Positions 1-9,871 are shown, numbered from the stretch's first letter. The stretch: 64,000 nt of DNA from Mycolicibacter engbaekii (GCF_002101585.1 NZ_LQOT01000016.1:81147-145146); one strand, 5' to 3'. Program-made: numbers and translations. Notes: a model not told the origin generated them from the letters alone.

Positions 1-447
1 GCCGTTGAGTTCGCGGATGCGCTCGATGACCTGCCCGGCCGGCGCGTCAGGTGCCACGCGCGCCGCCAGGTGCTGCAAACTCTCCCCGCTCTGAACACGT
101 ACGACACCGAGCCGGTCCGGCACCGCGGCGCTACCGCCGGCGGCGGCCGCGCCGAACTGCGCGATCAGCCCGAGCCACACCGTGATGGCGGCGGCGATCA
201 GGGCGAGCACCACCGTGGTCGCCGGGGTGATGGCCTTGGCGGCCTGCGGCCGGTGCGGCGCGCGCGACATCAGCACCCCGGTGCCACGCTGCCGCAGCGG
301 CGCGCCGCCCGGCCGGGACCGGACCAGACGCGCCGGGCGGGTGTAGACCGGGTGGGCGCGACCCGATGTCCGCGCAGCCCGATGCATCCGCGCAGACTGG
401 CGCCCGACGGGCTCGGCGGTCACGGGGATCGTGTCGATGAGCATCAT
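1..447 (-). CDS. chiZ: LysM-domain membrane-anchored protein (Rv2719c/ChiZ-like), 3' end cut
   Basis: Reading leftwards from 447, 149 codons stay open to the window edge, so the C-terminus is missing. The N-terminal ~75 residues are basic and Arg/Pro-rich, one hydrophobic helix follows (about residues 75-100), and a LysM start ([14 protein letters not shown]) begins near residue 120. In M. tuberculosis the divergent neighbour of lexA is Rv2719c, a DNA-damage-induced cell-wall hydrolase-like protein that restrains division; the same arrangement supports this call. Two ATGs lie in tandem (447 and 444). A candidate SOS box sits 36 bp upstream. The family assignment is firm, the ChiZ name is from synteny. 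Confidence 0.85.
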   Translation of the reverse strand, partial: MMLIDTIPVTAEPVGRQSARMHRAARTSGRAHPVYTRPARLVRSRPGGAPLRQRGTGVLMSRAPHRPQAAKAITPATTVVLALIAAAITVWLGLIAQFGAAAAGGSAAVPDRLGVVRVQSGESLQHLAARVAPDAPAGQVIERIRELNG

Positions 448-483
448 GTGCGGTTCTCCCTCGCTCGGCGTCGGCGACCCTGT

Positions 484-499
484 TCGCTCGACTGTTCGA
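484..499 (-). promoter_or_regulatory. candidate SOS box for the LysM gene
   Basis: TCGCTC-GACT-GTTCGA on the plus strand. One half site is a perfect GTTCGA and the other matches TCGAAC at 4 of 6 positions, so it is an imperfect copy of the mycobacterial LexA site TCGAAC-N4-GTTCGA. It lies 36 bp before the LysM start codon. Confidence 0.45.
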
Positions 500-514
500 A
501 TACTAATCGCTTGT

Positions 515-533
515 ATGTTCGATTTCCGAACAT
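515..533. promoter_or_regulatory. perfect inverted repeat in the lexA divergent region
   Basis: ATGTTCG-ATTTC-CGAACAT: 7-bp perfect arms with a 5-bp spacer. The half sites are in the opposite order to an SOS box (GTTCG before CGAAC). It could bind a regulator or overlap promoter elements of either divergent gene; no protein is assigned. Confidence 0.4.
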
Positions 534-613
534 GTGATCGAATCGTTGTCGAAAACATTAGCGAACACCTCCGACAACCTCGCCCAACAGTTCGAACGCC
601 GGCGCGACACACC

Positions 614-629
614 TCGAACACATGTTTGA
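614..629 (+). promoter_or_regulatory. SOS box (LexA operator) of lexA
   Basis: TCGAAC-ACAT-GTTTGA fits the mycobacterial LexA consensus TCGAAC-N4-GTTCGA at 11 of 12 half-site positions and lies 32 bp before the lexA start, as expected for autorepression. Confidence 0.9.
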
Positions 630-661
630 TTAATCGCAGCTCGGCGACTAGATTCGCCCCC

Positions 662-1348
662 ATGAGTGACAGCAGCAGTAGCGCCACGGGGCCGGACTCA
701 GCGCTGACCCCCCGCCAGCGCACCATCCTGAGCGTCATCCGCGCCTCGGTGAACGAGCGGGGCTACCCGCCGAGCATCCGCGAGATCGGCGATGCGGTCG
801 GGCTGACCTCCACCTCCTCGGTCGCTCACCAGCTGCGCACGCTCGAGCGCAAGGGCTATCTGCGCCGTGATCCCAACCGTCCCCGCGCAGTCGACGTCCG
901 CGGCCTAGACGATGTGGCCGGTGCCGCCGAGGCCGCCCCGACCACCGAATTCGCCGGGTCGGACGCGCTGCCCGAACCCACGTTCGTCCCGGTCCTGGGC
1001 CGCATCGCGGCCGGCGGGCCGATCCTGGCCGAGGAAGCCGTCGAGGATGTGTTCCCCCTCCCCCGCGAACTGGTGGGCGAAGGAGAGCTGTTCTTGCTCA
1101 AGGTCGTCGGCGAGTCGATGGTCGACGCCGCGATCTGCGACGGCGACTGGGTTGTGGTGCGCCAACAGAACGTCGCCGACAACGGTGACATCGTGGCCGC
1201 CATGATCGACGGGGAGGCCACCGTCAAGACCTTCAAGCGCACCGGCGGCCAGGTCTGGCTGATGCCGCACAACCCGATCTTCGACCCGATCCCGGGTAAC
1301 GACGCGGTGGTGCTGGGCAAGGTTGTGACCGTCATCCGCAAGATCTGA
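662..1348 (+). CDS. lexA: LexA, SOS response repressor
   Basis: 228-residue LexA. The winged-helix DNA-binding part (residues 15-75) contains the RQR...PPSIREI and SSVAHQL helices. The autocleavage bond is Ala117-Gly118 (GRIAAGGP); catalytic Ser152 (GESMVD) and Lys189 (ATVKTF) follow. ATG at 662 is chosen because upstream in-frame codons run through the operator. It represses SOS genes until RecA filaments stimulate self-cleavage. It is autoregulated by the box at 614-629 and shares the control region with the LysM gene. A full set of active-site residues indicates a functional repressor. Confidence 0.97.
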   Translation: MSDSSSSATGPDSALTPRQRTILSVIRASVNERGYPPSIREIGDAVGLTSTSSVAHQLRTLERKGYLRRDPNRPRAVDVRGLDDVAGAAEAAPTTEFAGSDALPEPTFVPVLGRIAAGGPILAEEAVEDVFPLPRELVGEGELFLLKVVGESMVDAAICDGDWVVVRQQNVADNGDIVAAMIDGEATVKTFKRTGGQVWLMPHNPIFDPIPGNDAVVLGKVVTVIRKI

Positions 1349-1389
1349 CCGTCTTCGCGCCCGTCCCACCCTGCGACGCCGCGTCCGCA

Positions 1390-1660
1390 CAACGCAAGGC
1401 GCAGGCCGCCGAAGACGCTTGGAACAGCAGGGGTCCGGCGCGCGTGGCACTGGCCCACACCGAGGACTCGCTATGGCGTAACCGCGACGCGTTCATCACC
1501 GGCCGCGCGGAGACCGGAGGCCTTCCCCTGCAACGCAAATGGGCCGCCGAGCGCGACTAGAGACCTGTGGTGCTGGGAGGGCAGCCGGATCGCGGTCCGC
1601 TACCAGTACGAATGCACCGCGCCCGCCGGCCGAGGCGAATCTGCCTCTGCCGCTGCGGTG
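1390..1660 (+). pseudogene. decayed DUF1348 (NTF2-like) gene remnant
   Basis: No intact gene lies between lexA and the LGFP gene (313 bp). The plus strand keeps a readable DUF1348-like fragment, AEDAWNSRGPARVALAHTED then LWRNRDAFITGR and LQRKWAAERD, ending in a TAG at 1558-1560. Reading resumes one base later (from 1562) as DLWCWEGSRIAVRYQYE, which matches the next conserved block of the family. The 5' end, 3' end and the reading frame are all lost, so this is a relic with no product. The assignment is from recalled family motifs, not a search. Confidence 0.6.
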
Positions 1661-1661
1661 A

Positions 1662-3638
1662 TCAGCCGGCCCGCGTGAAGCCGTTGAGCCGCGCGGCCTC
1701 CTCGGTGGCGAACCAGATCTCGGCGAGGGTGTCGTCATACAGTGCGTTCTGCGGGGTGTAGTAAAGCCCCGAGCCGATGTTCGCCTTGATCGGGTAGCCG
1801 TTCGGCTGCTGGTACGGGTCGTCGAGCGGCAGATGCATCACCGGATGCACCGTTTCCTCGATGCCGAAACCGCGCCCGGACGCGCCGCGGCCAAAGCTGC
1901 GCGGCTCCGCGCCGCCGCCGAACCTGTTCGGATCCGCCGGGGTGCCACCGTTGCCCACCGCGTGCCGACCGGAACCGAAGTCCTCGTCGGTCACCGTTCG
2001 GGTGGGCGCGGTGTCGGTGTCGTCATCGTCGTCGAGGTGGGCCTCGCTGTCGTTCTCGCCGTAGTGCAGCCACGGCGCATCGGCACTGGTGGACACGGGC
2101 AGTTCGGGCTCGGATGGATACGGCGCCGACCCGTACCGGCTGGGCAGCCGGACGGTGCCCTCGAACTCCCGGTGCTCCTCACGGCGCTCCTCGCGGTGCT
2201 CCTGGTGCGCCCACTGCTCGTCATCGTCGTCGTGCTCGTCGGCAGCCGGGGCGGGCACCGCGATCGGCGCGCCCGTACGCCCGTTGGCCGGCCGCCGCCG
2301 CTGCCACCACATCGCCGCCCCGGCGAGCGCGCCCAGAACCGCCAGCACCGCAACGGGGATCAGCACCCACAGCCAGTTCCACCGGGTCTCCTTGGCGGTG
2401 ACGCCCGTGGTGGCCTTGCTGCCCTCCGGCAGGTTCATCCCGGGGATCTGCACGCCGGACAGCGATTGCGCCAGCTCGGCCGGATCGGCGCTGAAGGTGT
2501 TCGTCGCCTGGTTCCAGGTGATCGTCCCGCCGCTGAACTTCTGCGACACCACATCGCCTTCGACAGTCTGATCGCCCACCGGGACGCCGAGCCGGCCGGT
2601 GGCTCCGTCGAGCTTGTCCCAGGCCGCCTTCATCGCGCTGCGCACCACGAAGGCGCCCTTGTCGGGGCTGAAGAAGATCACCGGTTCGTCCTCGGCGGCG
2701 AACGCATTGAACTTGCTGCCGGCGGCCGCGCCGTCGGCAGTGCTGGTGATGGGGAAGCCGAGATCGCTGCCGGCCGGCCCGCCCAGGGACTCGTACTTGG
2801 CCAGCACGTCGCCTGCGACCGCGTTGGCGCCGGTGACGGGGCTGAAGTAGACCTTGCCGTGCACGAAGTCCTGGCCCGCGCCGCCGTTGTCGCCGATCGG
2901 GTACAGGCCGCCCTCCTTGGCGCCCAGCGCGCCGGCCGGTCCGCCGGCGGTGCGCCACGCCTGGTCGATGGCCGCCGCCGGATCCGCCTGGGCCTGCACG
3001 TCGGCCAGCTGCGCCGCCAGTTCGGGCGGCACGGTGGTGAAGGTCCGGGTCGCGCTGTCGAAGGAGAGCGCACCGGCGCTGAACTTCTGGGTGACGACGG
3101 CGCCGTCGTAGCGCTCGTCCTCGACCGGGACGCCGAGCGCGCCGGTGGAGCTGCCCAGCTTGTCCCAACCGGCGTTGATCGGTCCGCGCACCACGTGCGC
3201 GCCGTGCTCGGGCGTCCAGAAGATCACCGGGTTGTCGGCGCCGGACAGGATGGCCACCCGACTGCCCGGAACGAGGCCGGGTACTTCGTCACTGCTGGGG
3301 AATCCCAGGCCGTTGTCCGCCGCCCCGCCCAGCGCCTCGTACTTGTCCAGAATCGCACCGTAGAGCGCCTTGGCGCCGGTCTCCGGGGTGAAGAAGATTG
3401 TCCCGCCGGCGAAGTCCTGGGCGAACCCGCTACCGGCCGGGTGCACCTCCCCCTTGGGCGGCCCCAGCGGCGAGCCTTCCCCGCCAGCCGTCTGCCATGC
3501 CGCCGTGATGGCGTCCTGGGCATCGCTATCGGGTGTTGCGGCGGCGGTGTGCACCGACAACAGCACGGTGACCGTCGCCACGAGGCCGAGCGCCGCGCGC
3601 ACCGCCGTCTTGCCGAACCGATCTCTCCGACTAGTCAC
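1662..3638 (-). CDS. LGFP-repeat envelope protein (Rv2721c-like)
   Basis: 658 residues. A basic start (VTSRRDRF) leads into a hydrophobic signal segment (about residues 12-33). Two triplets of LGFP-type repeats follow (LGPPKG, LGFPSS, LGVPVE; then LGAKEG, LGFPIT, LGVPVG), then a single membrane helix (about residues 425-448), a long acidic/disordered tail and a C-terminal block YPIKANIGSGLYYTP...FATEEAA. LGFP repeats are known in actinobacterial wall proteins that contact the arabinogalactan/mycolate layer. GTG at 3638 is chosen over ATG at 3656 because GGGAGG precedes it at good distance. Position next to lexA matches Rv2721c. Confidence 0.85.
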   Translation of the reverse strand: MTSRRDRFGKTAVRAALGLVATVTVLLSVHTAAATPDSDAQDAITAAWQTAGGEGSPLGPPKGEVHPAGSGFAQDFAGGTIFFTPETGAKALYGAILDKYEALGGAADNGLGFPSSDEVPGLVPGSRVAILSGADNPVIFWTPEHGAHVVRGPINAGWDKLGSSTGALGVPVEDERYDGAVVTQKFSAGALSFDSATRTFTTVPPELAAQLADVQAQADPAAAIDQAWRTAGGPAGALGAKEGGLYPIGDNGGAGQDFVHGKVYFSPVTGANAVAGDVLAKYESLGGPAGSDLGFPITSTADGAAAGSKFNAFAAEDEPVIFFSPDKGAFVVRSAMKAAWDKLDGATGRLGVPVGDQTVEGDVVSQKFSGGTITWNQATNTFSADPAELAQSLSGVQIPGMNLPEGSKATTGVTAKETRWNWLWVLIPVAVLAVLGALAGAAMWWQRRRPANGRTGAPIAVPAPAADEHDDDDEQWAHQEHREERREEHREFEGTVRLPSRYGSAPYPSEPELPVSTSADAPWLHYGENDSEAHLDDDDDTDTAPTRTVTDEDFGSGRHAVGNGGTPADPNRFGGGAEPRSFGRGASGRGFGIEETVHPVMHLPLDDPYQQPNGYPIKANIGSGLYYTPQNALYDDTLAEIWFATEEAARLNGFTRAG

Positions 3639-3792
3639 CAGCGCCCTCCCAGGCATCGTTATCGACGCAAATATTTCCGGCATAGACTTTCCCGCAATCC
3701 GGCCGAATTTCGAAGCCCAGTATCCGATATTGCGGAAACAGATACCCACCCGATGCTGAAATGATGCCAAACTATCAGCCCTGACGCGAACA

Positions 3793-3825
3793 AGGGGCGC
3801 TACCAAACCTGCAGGTAGCGCCCCT
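3793..3825 (-). terminator. strong hairpin after fadE20
   Basis: AGGGGCGCTACC (3793-3804) and GGTAGCGCCCCT (3814-3825) form a perfect 12-bp stem with a 9-base loop, about 45 bp past the fadE20 stop and before the LGFP gene on the same strand. There is no clear U-tract, which is common for actinobacterial terminators. The rest of the 3639-3867 gap holds no gene. Confidence 0.75.
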
Positions 3826-3867
3826 GAGAGCGTCCGCGGGACGCCTCGATGTTCGGTTTTGCCGCGG

Positions 3868-5028
3868 CTAGACGCCCAGGCTGCGACCGATGATCTCTTT
3901 CATGATCTCGGTGGTGCCGCCGTAAATGGTCTGAACGCGAGCGTCCAGATAAGCCCGGGCGACCGGGTATTCGCGCATGTAGCCGTATCCTCCGTGCAGC
4001 TGCAGGCAGCGGTCGATCAGGTGCACCTGCTTCTCGGTGGAGTACCACTTGGCCATCGCGGCCTGCTCGACGGTGAGCTTCTTGTCCAGGTGCAGCTTCA
4101 CGAACTCGTCGACCATCATCCGCACCACGGTGGCCTCGGTGGCCAACTCGGCCAGCAGGAACCGGCTGTTCTGGAAACTGCCGATCGGCTTGCCGAACGC
4201 CTTGCGCTCCTTGGTGTACTGGATGGTCTGCTCCAGCACCGCCTGCATCGCCCCGGCGGCCATGATGGCGATCGAGATCCGCTCCTGGGGCAGGTTCTGC
4301 ATCAGGTAGATGAAGCCCTTGCCCTCCTCGCCGAGCAGGTTCTCCACCGGAACGTGCACGTCGGTGAACGACAGCTCGGCGGTGTCCTGGGCGTCCAGAC
4401 CGATCTTGTCCAGGTGCCGGCCGCGCTCGAAGCCCTCCATCCCGCGCTCCACGACCAGCAGGGAGAAGCCCTGTGCGCCCTTGTCGGGGTCGGTCTGGGC
4501 CACGACGATCACCAGGTCGGAGTGGATGCCGTTGGTGATGAACGTCTTGGAGCCGTTGAGCACGTAGTGGTCGCCCTGGCGTACCGCACGGGTCTTGATG
4601 CCCTGCAGGTCGCTGCCGGTGCCCGGCTCGGTCATCGCGATCGCGGTGATCAGCTCACCGGTGCAGAACTTGGGCAGCCAGCGCTGCTTCTGCTCTTCGT
4701 TGCACAGTTCCAGCAGGTAGGGCGCGCAGACGTCGTTGTGCAGGCTGAACCCCAGTCCGCTGTATCGGCCCGCGGTGACTTCCTCGGTGATGATCGTGTT
4801 GTAGCGGAAGTCCGGGTTGCCGCCGCCGCCGTACTCCTCGGGCACCGCCATGCCCAAGAAACCCTGCTTGCCCGCCTCAAGCCATACGGAGCGGTCGACG
4901 ATCTTGGCCTTTTCCCACTCCTCCATGTAGGGCGCGGCGTGGCGATCCAGGAAGGCCCGGAACGACTCCCGGAACAGCTCGTGCTCGGGCTCGAACAGGG
5001 TTCGCTGGTACTTGATTGCGGCACTCAT
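3868..5028 (-). CDS. fadE20: acyl-CoA dehydrogenase FadE20
   Basis: 386-residue acyl-CoA dehydrogenase. The FAD-dependent family layout is complete: N-terminal helical domain, AMTEPGTGSDL in the middle beta domain, and the C-terminal helices with LHGGYGYMREYPVAR and YGGTTEIMKEI. It should introduce an alpha-beta double bond in an acyl-CoA; chain preference cannot be read. ATG at 5028 is preceded by GGAGG. The order lexA-Rv2721c-fadE20-hflX is that of M. tuberculosis, supporting the FadE20 name. Regulation by a TetR-type repressor is suggested by the palindrome at 5068-5087. Confidence 0.93.
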   Translation of the reverse strand: MSAAIKYQRTLFEPEHELFRESFRAFLDRHAAPYMEEWEKAKIVDRSVWLEAGKQGFLGMAVPEEYGGGGNPDFRYNTIITEEVTAGRYSGLGFSLHNDVCAPYLLELCNEEQKQRWLPKFCTGELITAIAMTEPGTGSDLQGIKTRAVRQGDHYVLNGSKTFITNGIHSDLVIVVAQTDPDKGAQGFSLLVVERGMEGFERGRHLDKIGLDAQDTAELSFTDVHVPVENLLGEEGKGFIYLMQNLPQERISIAIMAAGAMQAVLEQTIQYTKERKAFGKPIGSFQNSRFLLAELATEATVVRMMVDEFVKLHLDKKLTVEQAAMAKWYSTEKQVHLIDRCLQLHGGYGYMREYPVARAYLDARVQTIYGGTTEIMKEIIGRSLGV

Positions 5029-5067
5029 TGCCTGACCTCCGGTCGACTGATCTTTCCGACGAGAATA

Positions 5068-5087
5068 GACCAACCGGATGGTTGGTC
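5068..5087. promoter_or_regulatory. perfect palindrome, probable TetR-type operator of fadE20
   Basis: GACCAACC-GGAT-GGTTGGTC, 8-bp perfect arms, centred about 50 bp before the fadE20 start codon. Symmetric sites of this size upstream of fadE genes are typical of TetR-family repressors. No regulator gene adjoins it. Confidence 0.6.
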
Positions 5088-5118
5088 GCCCGTGGTGGTG
5101 GATGGGGGGATCTGCCGC

Positions 5119-6450
5119 CTACCCGGCCTGGCGCCGGGGGCCGGTGCCGCCGCGGTGCCGGCGCCGGGAGTCGGCAGCCGGAGCCTGCTGCGGGGTACCG
5201 CTGCGCCGGCGCCGCGGGCGGCCCGAGCGGGCCGGCGCGGTCGCAACGCGTGCCGGGGCGGCGGCTACCGGCGCGGGCGCGCGCAACGGCGCGACCTCCC
5301 CCACCAAGTCGAGCACCGAAACCGAATCGGCGGCCACCTGCTGCGGGGCGACGGTGATGCCGGCGCGGCGCAGCAGCACCTGGGTCTCACTGCGCTGCTC
5401 GGGCAGGACCAGGGTGACGACGTCTCCGGCGCTGCCGGCCCGGGCGGTGCGCCCGGAGCGGTGCAGGTAGGCCTTGTGCTCGGCGGGCGGATCCACGTGC
5501 ACCACCAGCTCGACTTCGTCGACGTGGACGCCGCGGGCGGCGATGTCGGTGGCCACCAGCACCCGTACCTCGCCGTCGGCGAAGGCCGCGAGATTGCGCT
5601 GACGGGCCGGTTGGGACAGGTTGCCGTGCAGATCGACCGAGGGAACACCGCTCTCGGTCAGTTGCCGGGCCAGCTTCCTGGCCTGGTGCTTGGTGCGCAA
5701 GAACAGAATTCGCCGCCCGGTTCCCGACGCGAGCAGCTGCACCAGTTCCTTCTTCTCCTGCAGACCCGACACGTGGAACACGTGGTGGGTCATGGCCGGA
5801 GGAGGCGCGTCGAGCTCATCGACGGAGTGCAACACCGGATTCCGCAGGAAGCGCCGAACCAGCTTGTCCACCCCGTTGTCCAACGTCGCCGAAAACAGCA
5901 GTCGCTGACCGGTTTCGGCGGTGGCCGCCAGAATGCGGGTGACTCCCGGCAAGAAACCGAGGTCGGCCATGTGGTCTGCCTCGTCCAGCACACTGATGCG
6001 TACGGCGTCCAGCGTGATCAGCCGCTGCTTCATCAGATCTTCCAGGCGGCCGGGGCAGGCCACCACGATGTCGGCTCCGGCGTTGAGCGCAGCCACCTGA
6101 CGGTTCTGCGACACCCCGCCGAAGACGGTGGTCACCTTCAGACCACTGGCCCGGGCCAGCGGTTCCAGGGTTGCGGCAATCTGGGTCGCCAGCTCGCGCG
6201 TGGGGGCCAGCACCAGTCCAGTGGGCGCCGAGGGACGGCGCTTCTCACCGGCCAGCCGAACTACCAGCGGCAAAGAGAAGGCCAGCGTCTTGCCGCTACC
6301 GGTCTTGCCGCGGCCCAGCACATCGCGGCCGGCCAGGCTGTCCGGCAGTGTCGCCACCTGAATCGGGAACGGAGCAGCGATTTCGCGCTCGGCGAGCACG
6401 CGCACAAGTGCGGCGGGCACACCGAGGTCGGCGAATGAAGGGGTTGTCAT
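5119..6450 (-). CDS. DEAD-box RNA helicase (RhlE-like)
   Basis: 443 residues with the two RecA-like domains of DEAD-box helicases: Q-motif (FPIQVATLP), Walker [19 protein letters not shown] inside [16 protein letters not shown], and [10 protein letters not shown]. The C-terminal ~60 residues are Arg/Ala/Pro-rich and basic, like the RNA-binding tails of RhlE/CsdA types. Start ATG 6450 follows GGAAAGG; two upstream ATGs (6468, 6492) are weaker. It is inserted between fadE20 and hflX, which adjoin in M. tuberculosis. Likely role in ribosome assembly or mRNA turnover. The 214-bp gap to hflX shows no gene. Confidence 0.9.
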   Translation of the reverse strand: MTTPSFADLGVPAALVRVLAEREIAAPFPIQVATLPDSLAGRDVLGRGKTGSGKTLAFSLPLVVRLAGEKRRPSAPTGLVLAPTRELATQIAATLEPLARASGLKVTTVFGGVSQNRQVAALNAGADIVVACPGRLEDLMKQRLITLDAVRISVLDEADHMADLGFLPGVTRILAATAETGQRLLFSATLDNGVDKLVRRFLRNPVLHSVDELDAPPPAMTHHVFHVSGLQEKKELVQLLASGTGRRILFLRTKHQARKLARQLTESGVPSVDLHGNLSQPARQRNLAAFADGEVRVLVATDIAARGVHVDEVELVVHVDPPAEHKAYLHRSGRTARAGSAGDVVTLVLPEQRSETQVLLRRAGITVAPQQVAADSVSVLDLVGEVAPLRAPAPVAAAPARVATAPARSGRPRRRRSGTPQQAPAADSRRRHRGGTGPRRQAG

Positions 6451-6664
6451 GTCATGCCTTTCCGGCATCGGCTGTGCCGCAGCGGTCAACACGAGATGAC
6501 CGATCCATCTGCAACACAGGGTTGGCGAGATTGCCTGTTGGCAATAGCGATCGCCGCGAGAAGAGCTTTGGAACCGGCTGAATCACGGCCCAATGGCCGC
6601 AATGGCGGTGAGTAAGCGTTCCACGACGCGTGATCGCCAGCCTATCGCACGGTGCGCCGAATGC

Positions 6665-8086
6665 CTAAAGGGCGGCGAATTCCCGCAGACTGGCCGCCAG
6701 AGCCAAGGGGACTCGCGCACGGATCCGGGTGCCGCCCTCGCCGTGTTCGGCCAGCTGCACGCGGCCCTGTTCATGCACTCTGGCTACCAAATCACCACGG
6801 CCATAAGGGATCACGACATCTACAGCGGTGTCGACGGGCGCCACCAGCTGCCCCATCCGCTGCCGTAACACGTCGATGCCGTCTCCGGTGTGTGCCGAAA
6901 CGAACACCGCGTCGGGCAGAGCACGGCGCAGCTGCGCCAAAGCCAAATCGCCCGCGGCATCAATCTTGTTGACCACCAGCAGCTCCGGGGCACGCTGGTC
7001 GCTGGGCCCTGAATGACGCTCGGCGATGACTTCGGAGATCACCTCGCGCACCGCGCTGATCTGCGCCAATGGTGCTGCATCCGATCCGTCGACCACATGG
7101 ACCAGCAGGTCGGCGTCGGCGACTTCCTCGAGCGTGGAGCGGAACGCCTCGACCAGCTGGGTGGGCAGGTGGCGCACAAAACCGACTGTGTCGGTGAGCA
7201 CAAAGTGGCGGTCATCGTCGAATTGGCCACGACGGCTGGTGGGTTCCAGTGTGGCGAACAACGCATCCTGAACCAGTACCCCGGCACCGGTCAATGCGTT
7301 GAGAAGGCTCGACTTCCCGGCGTTGGTATAGCCGACGATCGCCACCGAGGGGACGTCACTGTGCCGGCGCCGGCTGCGCTGCGTGTCGCGCACCTGCTTC
7401 ATGGCCCGGATCTCGCGGCGCAACTTCGACATCCGTTCCCGGATCCGCCGCCGGTCGGTCTCGATCTTGGTCTCGCCGGGCCCACGCAGGCCCACTCCAC
7501 CGCCGCTGCCGCCGGCCCGTCCGCCGGCCTGCCGCGACATCGACTCGCCCCAGCCGCGCAGCCGCGGCAGCATGTATTGCATCTGCGCCAGCGCCACCTG
7601 CGCCTTGCCCTCGGCACTGGTGGCGTGCTGAGCGAAGATGTCGAGGATCAACGCGGTGCGGTCGATCACCTTGACCTTGACCGCCTTTTCCAGCGCGGTC
7701 AGCTGCGCCGGCGACAGTTCACCGTCGCAGATCACCGTGTCGGCCCCGGTGGCCAGCACCAACTCCCGCAGTTCCTGGGCCTTGCCGGAGCCGATGTAGG
7801 TGGCCGGGTCGGGCCGCTCCCGACGCTGGATCAGGCCCTCGAGCACCTCCGAGCCGGCGGTCTCGGCCAGGGCGGCCAGCTCCACCATGCTGGCGTCGGC
7901 CTCGGCCGCGGTGCCCTCGGTCCACACTCCCACGAGCACCACCCGCTCCAGGCGCAGCTGGCGGTATTCGACCTCGGAGATGTCGGCGAGTTCGGTGGAC
8001 AGCCCGGCGACCCGGCGCAACGCAGCGCGGTCGTCGAGGTTGAGCTCACCGGTGCTGGGCTGCGTCCTCGCGTCGGGATAGGTCAC
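6665..8086 (-). CDS. hflX: ribosome-associated GTPase HflX
   Basis: 473 residues. N-terminal HflX nucleotide-binding domain, then a Gly-rich stretch and [15 protein letters not shown], coiled helices, and a GTPase domain with G1 [10 protein letters not shown]3 DTVGF and G4 NKID. HflX binds stalled 70S ribosomes and splits them under stress; in mycobacteria it is linked to hypoxic ribosome fate and macrolide tolerance. GTG at 8086 overlaps the dapF stop (GTGA), indicating translational coupling, so the longer upstream reading frame is not used. Confidence 0.95.
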   Translation of the reverse strand: MTYPDARTQPSTGELNLDDRAALRRVAGLSTELADISEVEYRQLRLERVVLVGVWTEGTAAEADASMVELAALAETAGSEVLEGLIQRRERPDPATYIGSGKAQELRELVLATGADTVICDGELSPAQLTALEKAVKVKVIDRTALILDIFAQHATSAEGKAQVALAQMQYMLPRLRGWGESMSRQAGGRAGGSGGGVGLRGPGETKIETDRRRIRERMSKLRREIRAMKQVRDTQRSRRRHSDVPSVAIVGYTNAGKSSLLNALTGAGVLVQDALFATLEPTSRRGQFDDDRHFVLTDTVGFVRHLPTQLVEAFRSTLEEVADADLLVHVVDGSDAAPLAQISAVREVISEVIAERHSGPSDQRAPELLVVNKIDAAGDLALAQLRRALPDAVFVSAHTGDGIDVLRQRMGQLVAPVDTAVDVVIPYGRGDLVARVHEQGRVQLAEHGEGGTRIRARVPLALAASLREFAAL

Positions 8087-8961
8087 TGGGCCGCCCACCA
8101 CTGGGGCGCGATCTCGCCCCGGGCCACCAGTTCCGACGGCCCACGCAGGTAGCTGCCGGCCTCGGTGACGGTGACGCTGACCCGCCCGCCCGGGATCTCG
8201 ACGCACAGCGTGCCCGTCGACGAGCCGGCATAGGCCAGGGCCGCCACCGCGGCCGCCACCGTGCCGGTGCCGCACGAGCGGGTCTCACCGACGCCGCGCT
8301 CATGCACGCGCATCCGCACCGCTCCGTCGCGCGGCGCGGTCACGATCTCCACATTCACCCCGTTCGGGAACGCCGTGGTGTCGAACGACACCGGGGCTGC
8401 CACGTCGAGGGCCGCCAGCGCTGCCGCGGACAGCTCCGGGTCCACACAGGCCAGATGCGGGTTTCCCATGTCGACGCCCAGGCCGGCGAACCGCTTCCCG
8501 CCGACCACCGCCTCGAATGCCGGGCCGGTGCTTCCGAGCAGGTTCGGCTTGCCCATGTCCACGGTGACGTCGGCGTGCACGTCGTCGGCGTGGTGGACGA
8601 CCACCGGCCGCGGCCCTGCCAGCGTGGCGACCACGAACTCATCGCGGGTGTCCAGGCCGGCAGCCCGCAGATAGTGCGCGAAGACCCGGACTCCGTTGCC
8701 GCACATCTCGGCAACCGAACCGTCGGCGTTGCGGTAGTCCATGAACCAGTCCGCGGGCGCCACCGCTTCGGGAAGGCGGTCGAGCACACCTGCCTGCACC
8801 GCCGCACCTGCGGTGGTGACCCGCAGCAGACCGTCTGCCCCCAGTCCGCGACGGCGGTCGCACAGGGCGGCCACCGCGGCGGGGGTCAACTGCACCGCCG
8901 CGTCCAGGTCCGGCAGCAACACGAAGTCGTTCTGGGTGCCGTGGCCCTTGGCGAAAAGCAT
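8083..8961 (-). CDS. dapF: diaminopimelate epimerase
   Basis: 292 residues. Converts LL- to meso-diaminopimelate for lysine and peptidoglycan. Both catalytic cysteines are in place: [10 protein letters not shown] and [10 protein letters not shown]. The start [13 protein letters not shown] is typical. It overlaps hflX by 4 bp and follows miaA by 4 bp, so it belongs to the tight minus-strand operon from the EamA pair to hflX, as in M. tuberculosis. Confidence 0.97.
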   Translation of the reverse strand: MLFAKGHGTQNDFVLLPDLDAAVQLTPAAVAALCDRRRGLGADGLLRVTTAGAAVQAGVLDRLPEAVAPADWFMDYRNADGSVAEMCGNGVRVFAHYLRAAGLDTRDEFVVATLAGPRPVVVHHADDVHADVTVDMGKPNLLGSTGPAFEAVVGGKRFAGLGVDMGNPHLACVDPELSAAALAALDVAAPVSFDTTAFPNGVNVEIVTAPRDGAVRMRVHERGVGETRSCGTGTVAAAVAALAYAGSSTGTLCVEIPGGRVSVTVTEAGSYLRGPSELVARGEIAPQWWAAQ

Positions 8962-8965
8962 GTGC

Positions 8966-9871
8966 TCAGGATACGTGCCGCACCGCGCTCAACGCCGCGT
9001 CGAGCAGGCCGCCGGCGGCGGCGTCGAGCCACTGGATGCGGTGATCGCGCCGAAACCAGGATCGCTGCCGGCGCACGTAGCGGCGGGTGCCGATGAACGT
9101 CGGTTCGGCGGCGCCGGCGCCGTCGCCACCGGCCTGCAGGTCGGCGATCACCTGGGCGTACCCCAGAGCCCTGGCGGCCGTGGCTCCCTCGCGCAGCCCC
9201 GCCTCCAGTAGGCCCTGGACTTCGGCCACCAGCCCGTTGGCGAACATCGAGTCGGTCCGGGCGGCCAACCTTTCATCGAGAATGGTTGTGTCGCAATCCA
9301 AGCCGAGTATCACGGTATTCCAGCGCGGAGTTCCGATGGCGGGCGCCGAAGCGGCGAAGGGCTGACCGGTCAGCTCCACGACTTCCAGTGCCCGCACGAT
9401 CCTCCTGCCGTCGGTCGCCAGGATCGAAGCGGCGGCGGCCGGATCGACGCCGGCCAGTTCGGCATGCAGGGCAGCGACCCCGACTTCTGCCAACCGCTGC
9501 TCGTAGCGGGCACGCACCACCGGATCGGTGGCCGGGAAACACCAGTCGTCGAGCAGGGCCTGCAGATAGAGCATCGACCCGCCGACGATGATCGGGACCG
9601 CGCCGCGGGCCATGATCGCCGCCACGTCGGCCGTGGCGGCCTGCTGGTAGCGGGCCACCGTCGCGGTCTGGGTGACGTCGAGCACGTCGAGTTGGTGGTG
9701 CACGATGCCGCCACGCTCGTGCGGCAACAGTTTGGCGGTGCCGATGTCCATGCCGCGGTAGAGCTGCATGGCGTCGGCGTTGACGATCTCACCGCCCAGC
9801 CGCGCCGCCAGCTCCAGTGCCAGTTGTGATTTTCCGGTGCCGGTGGGTCCGACGATGGCGATCGGCCTCAC
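8966..9871 (-). CDS. miaA: tRNA dimethylallyltransferase MiaA
   Basis: 301 residues. P-loop [11 protein letters not shown] at the very N-terminus, then [16 protein letters not shown] and the C-terminal [14 protein letters not shown]. It adds dimethylallyl to A37 of tRNAs reading UNN codons; MiaB (at 15.9-17.4 kb) completes the ms2i6A modification. GTG at 9871 overlaps the stop of the upstream gene (GTGA). Confidence 0.96.
   Translation of the reverse strand: MRPIAIVGPTGTGKSQLALELAARLGGEIVNADAMQLYRGMDIGTAKLLPHERGGIVHHQLDVLDVTQTATVARYQQAATADVAAIMARGAVPIIVGGSMLYLQALLDDWCFPATDPVVRARYEQRLAEVGVAALHAELAGVDPAAAASILATDGRRIVRALEVVELTGQPFAASAPAIGTPRWNTVILGLDCDTTILDERLAARTDSMFANGLVAEVQGLLEAGLREGATAARALGYAQVIADLQAGGDGAGAAEPTFIGTRRYVRRQRSWFRRDHRIQWLDAAAGGLLDAALSAVRHVS

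Noticed and set aside
592..607. Additional SOS box TCGAAC-GCCG-GCGCGA
   Set aside because: Second half site is weak (4/6) and lies only 6 bp from the strong lexA box; not separable from chance.
1833..3764. 643-codon plus-strand open frame over the LGFP gene
   Set aside because: Antisense shadow of a GC-rich gene: Arg/Gly-rich low-complexity translation, no motif, while the minus strand gives clear LGFP repeats.
3859..6438. 859-codon plus-strand open frame over fadE20 and the helicase
   Set aside because: It crosses two well-supported opposite-strand genes and has shadow-type composition with no domain.
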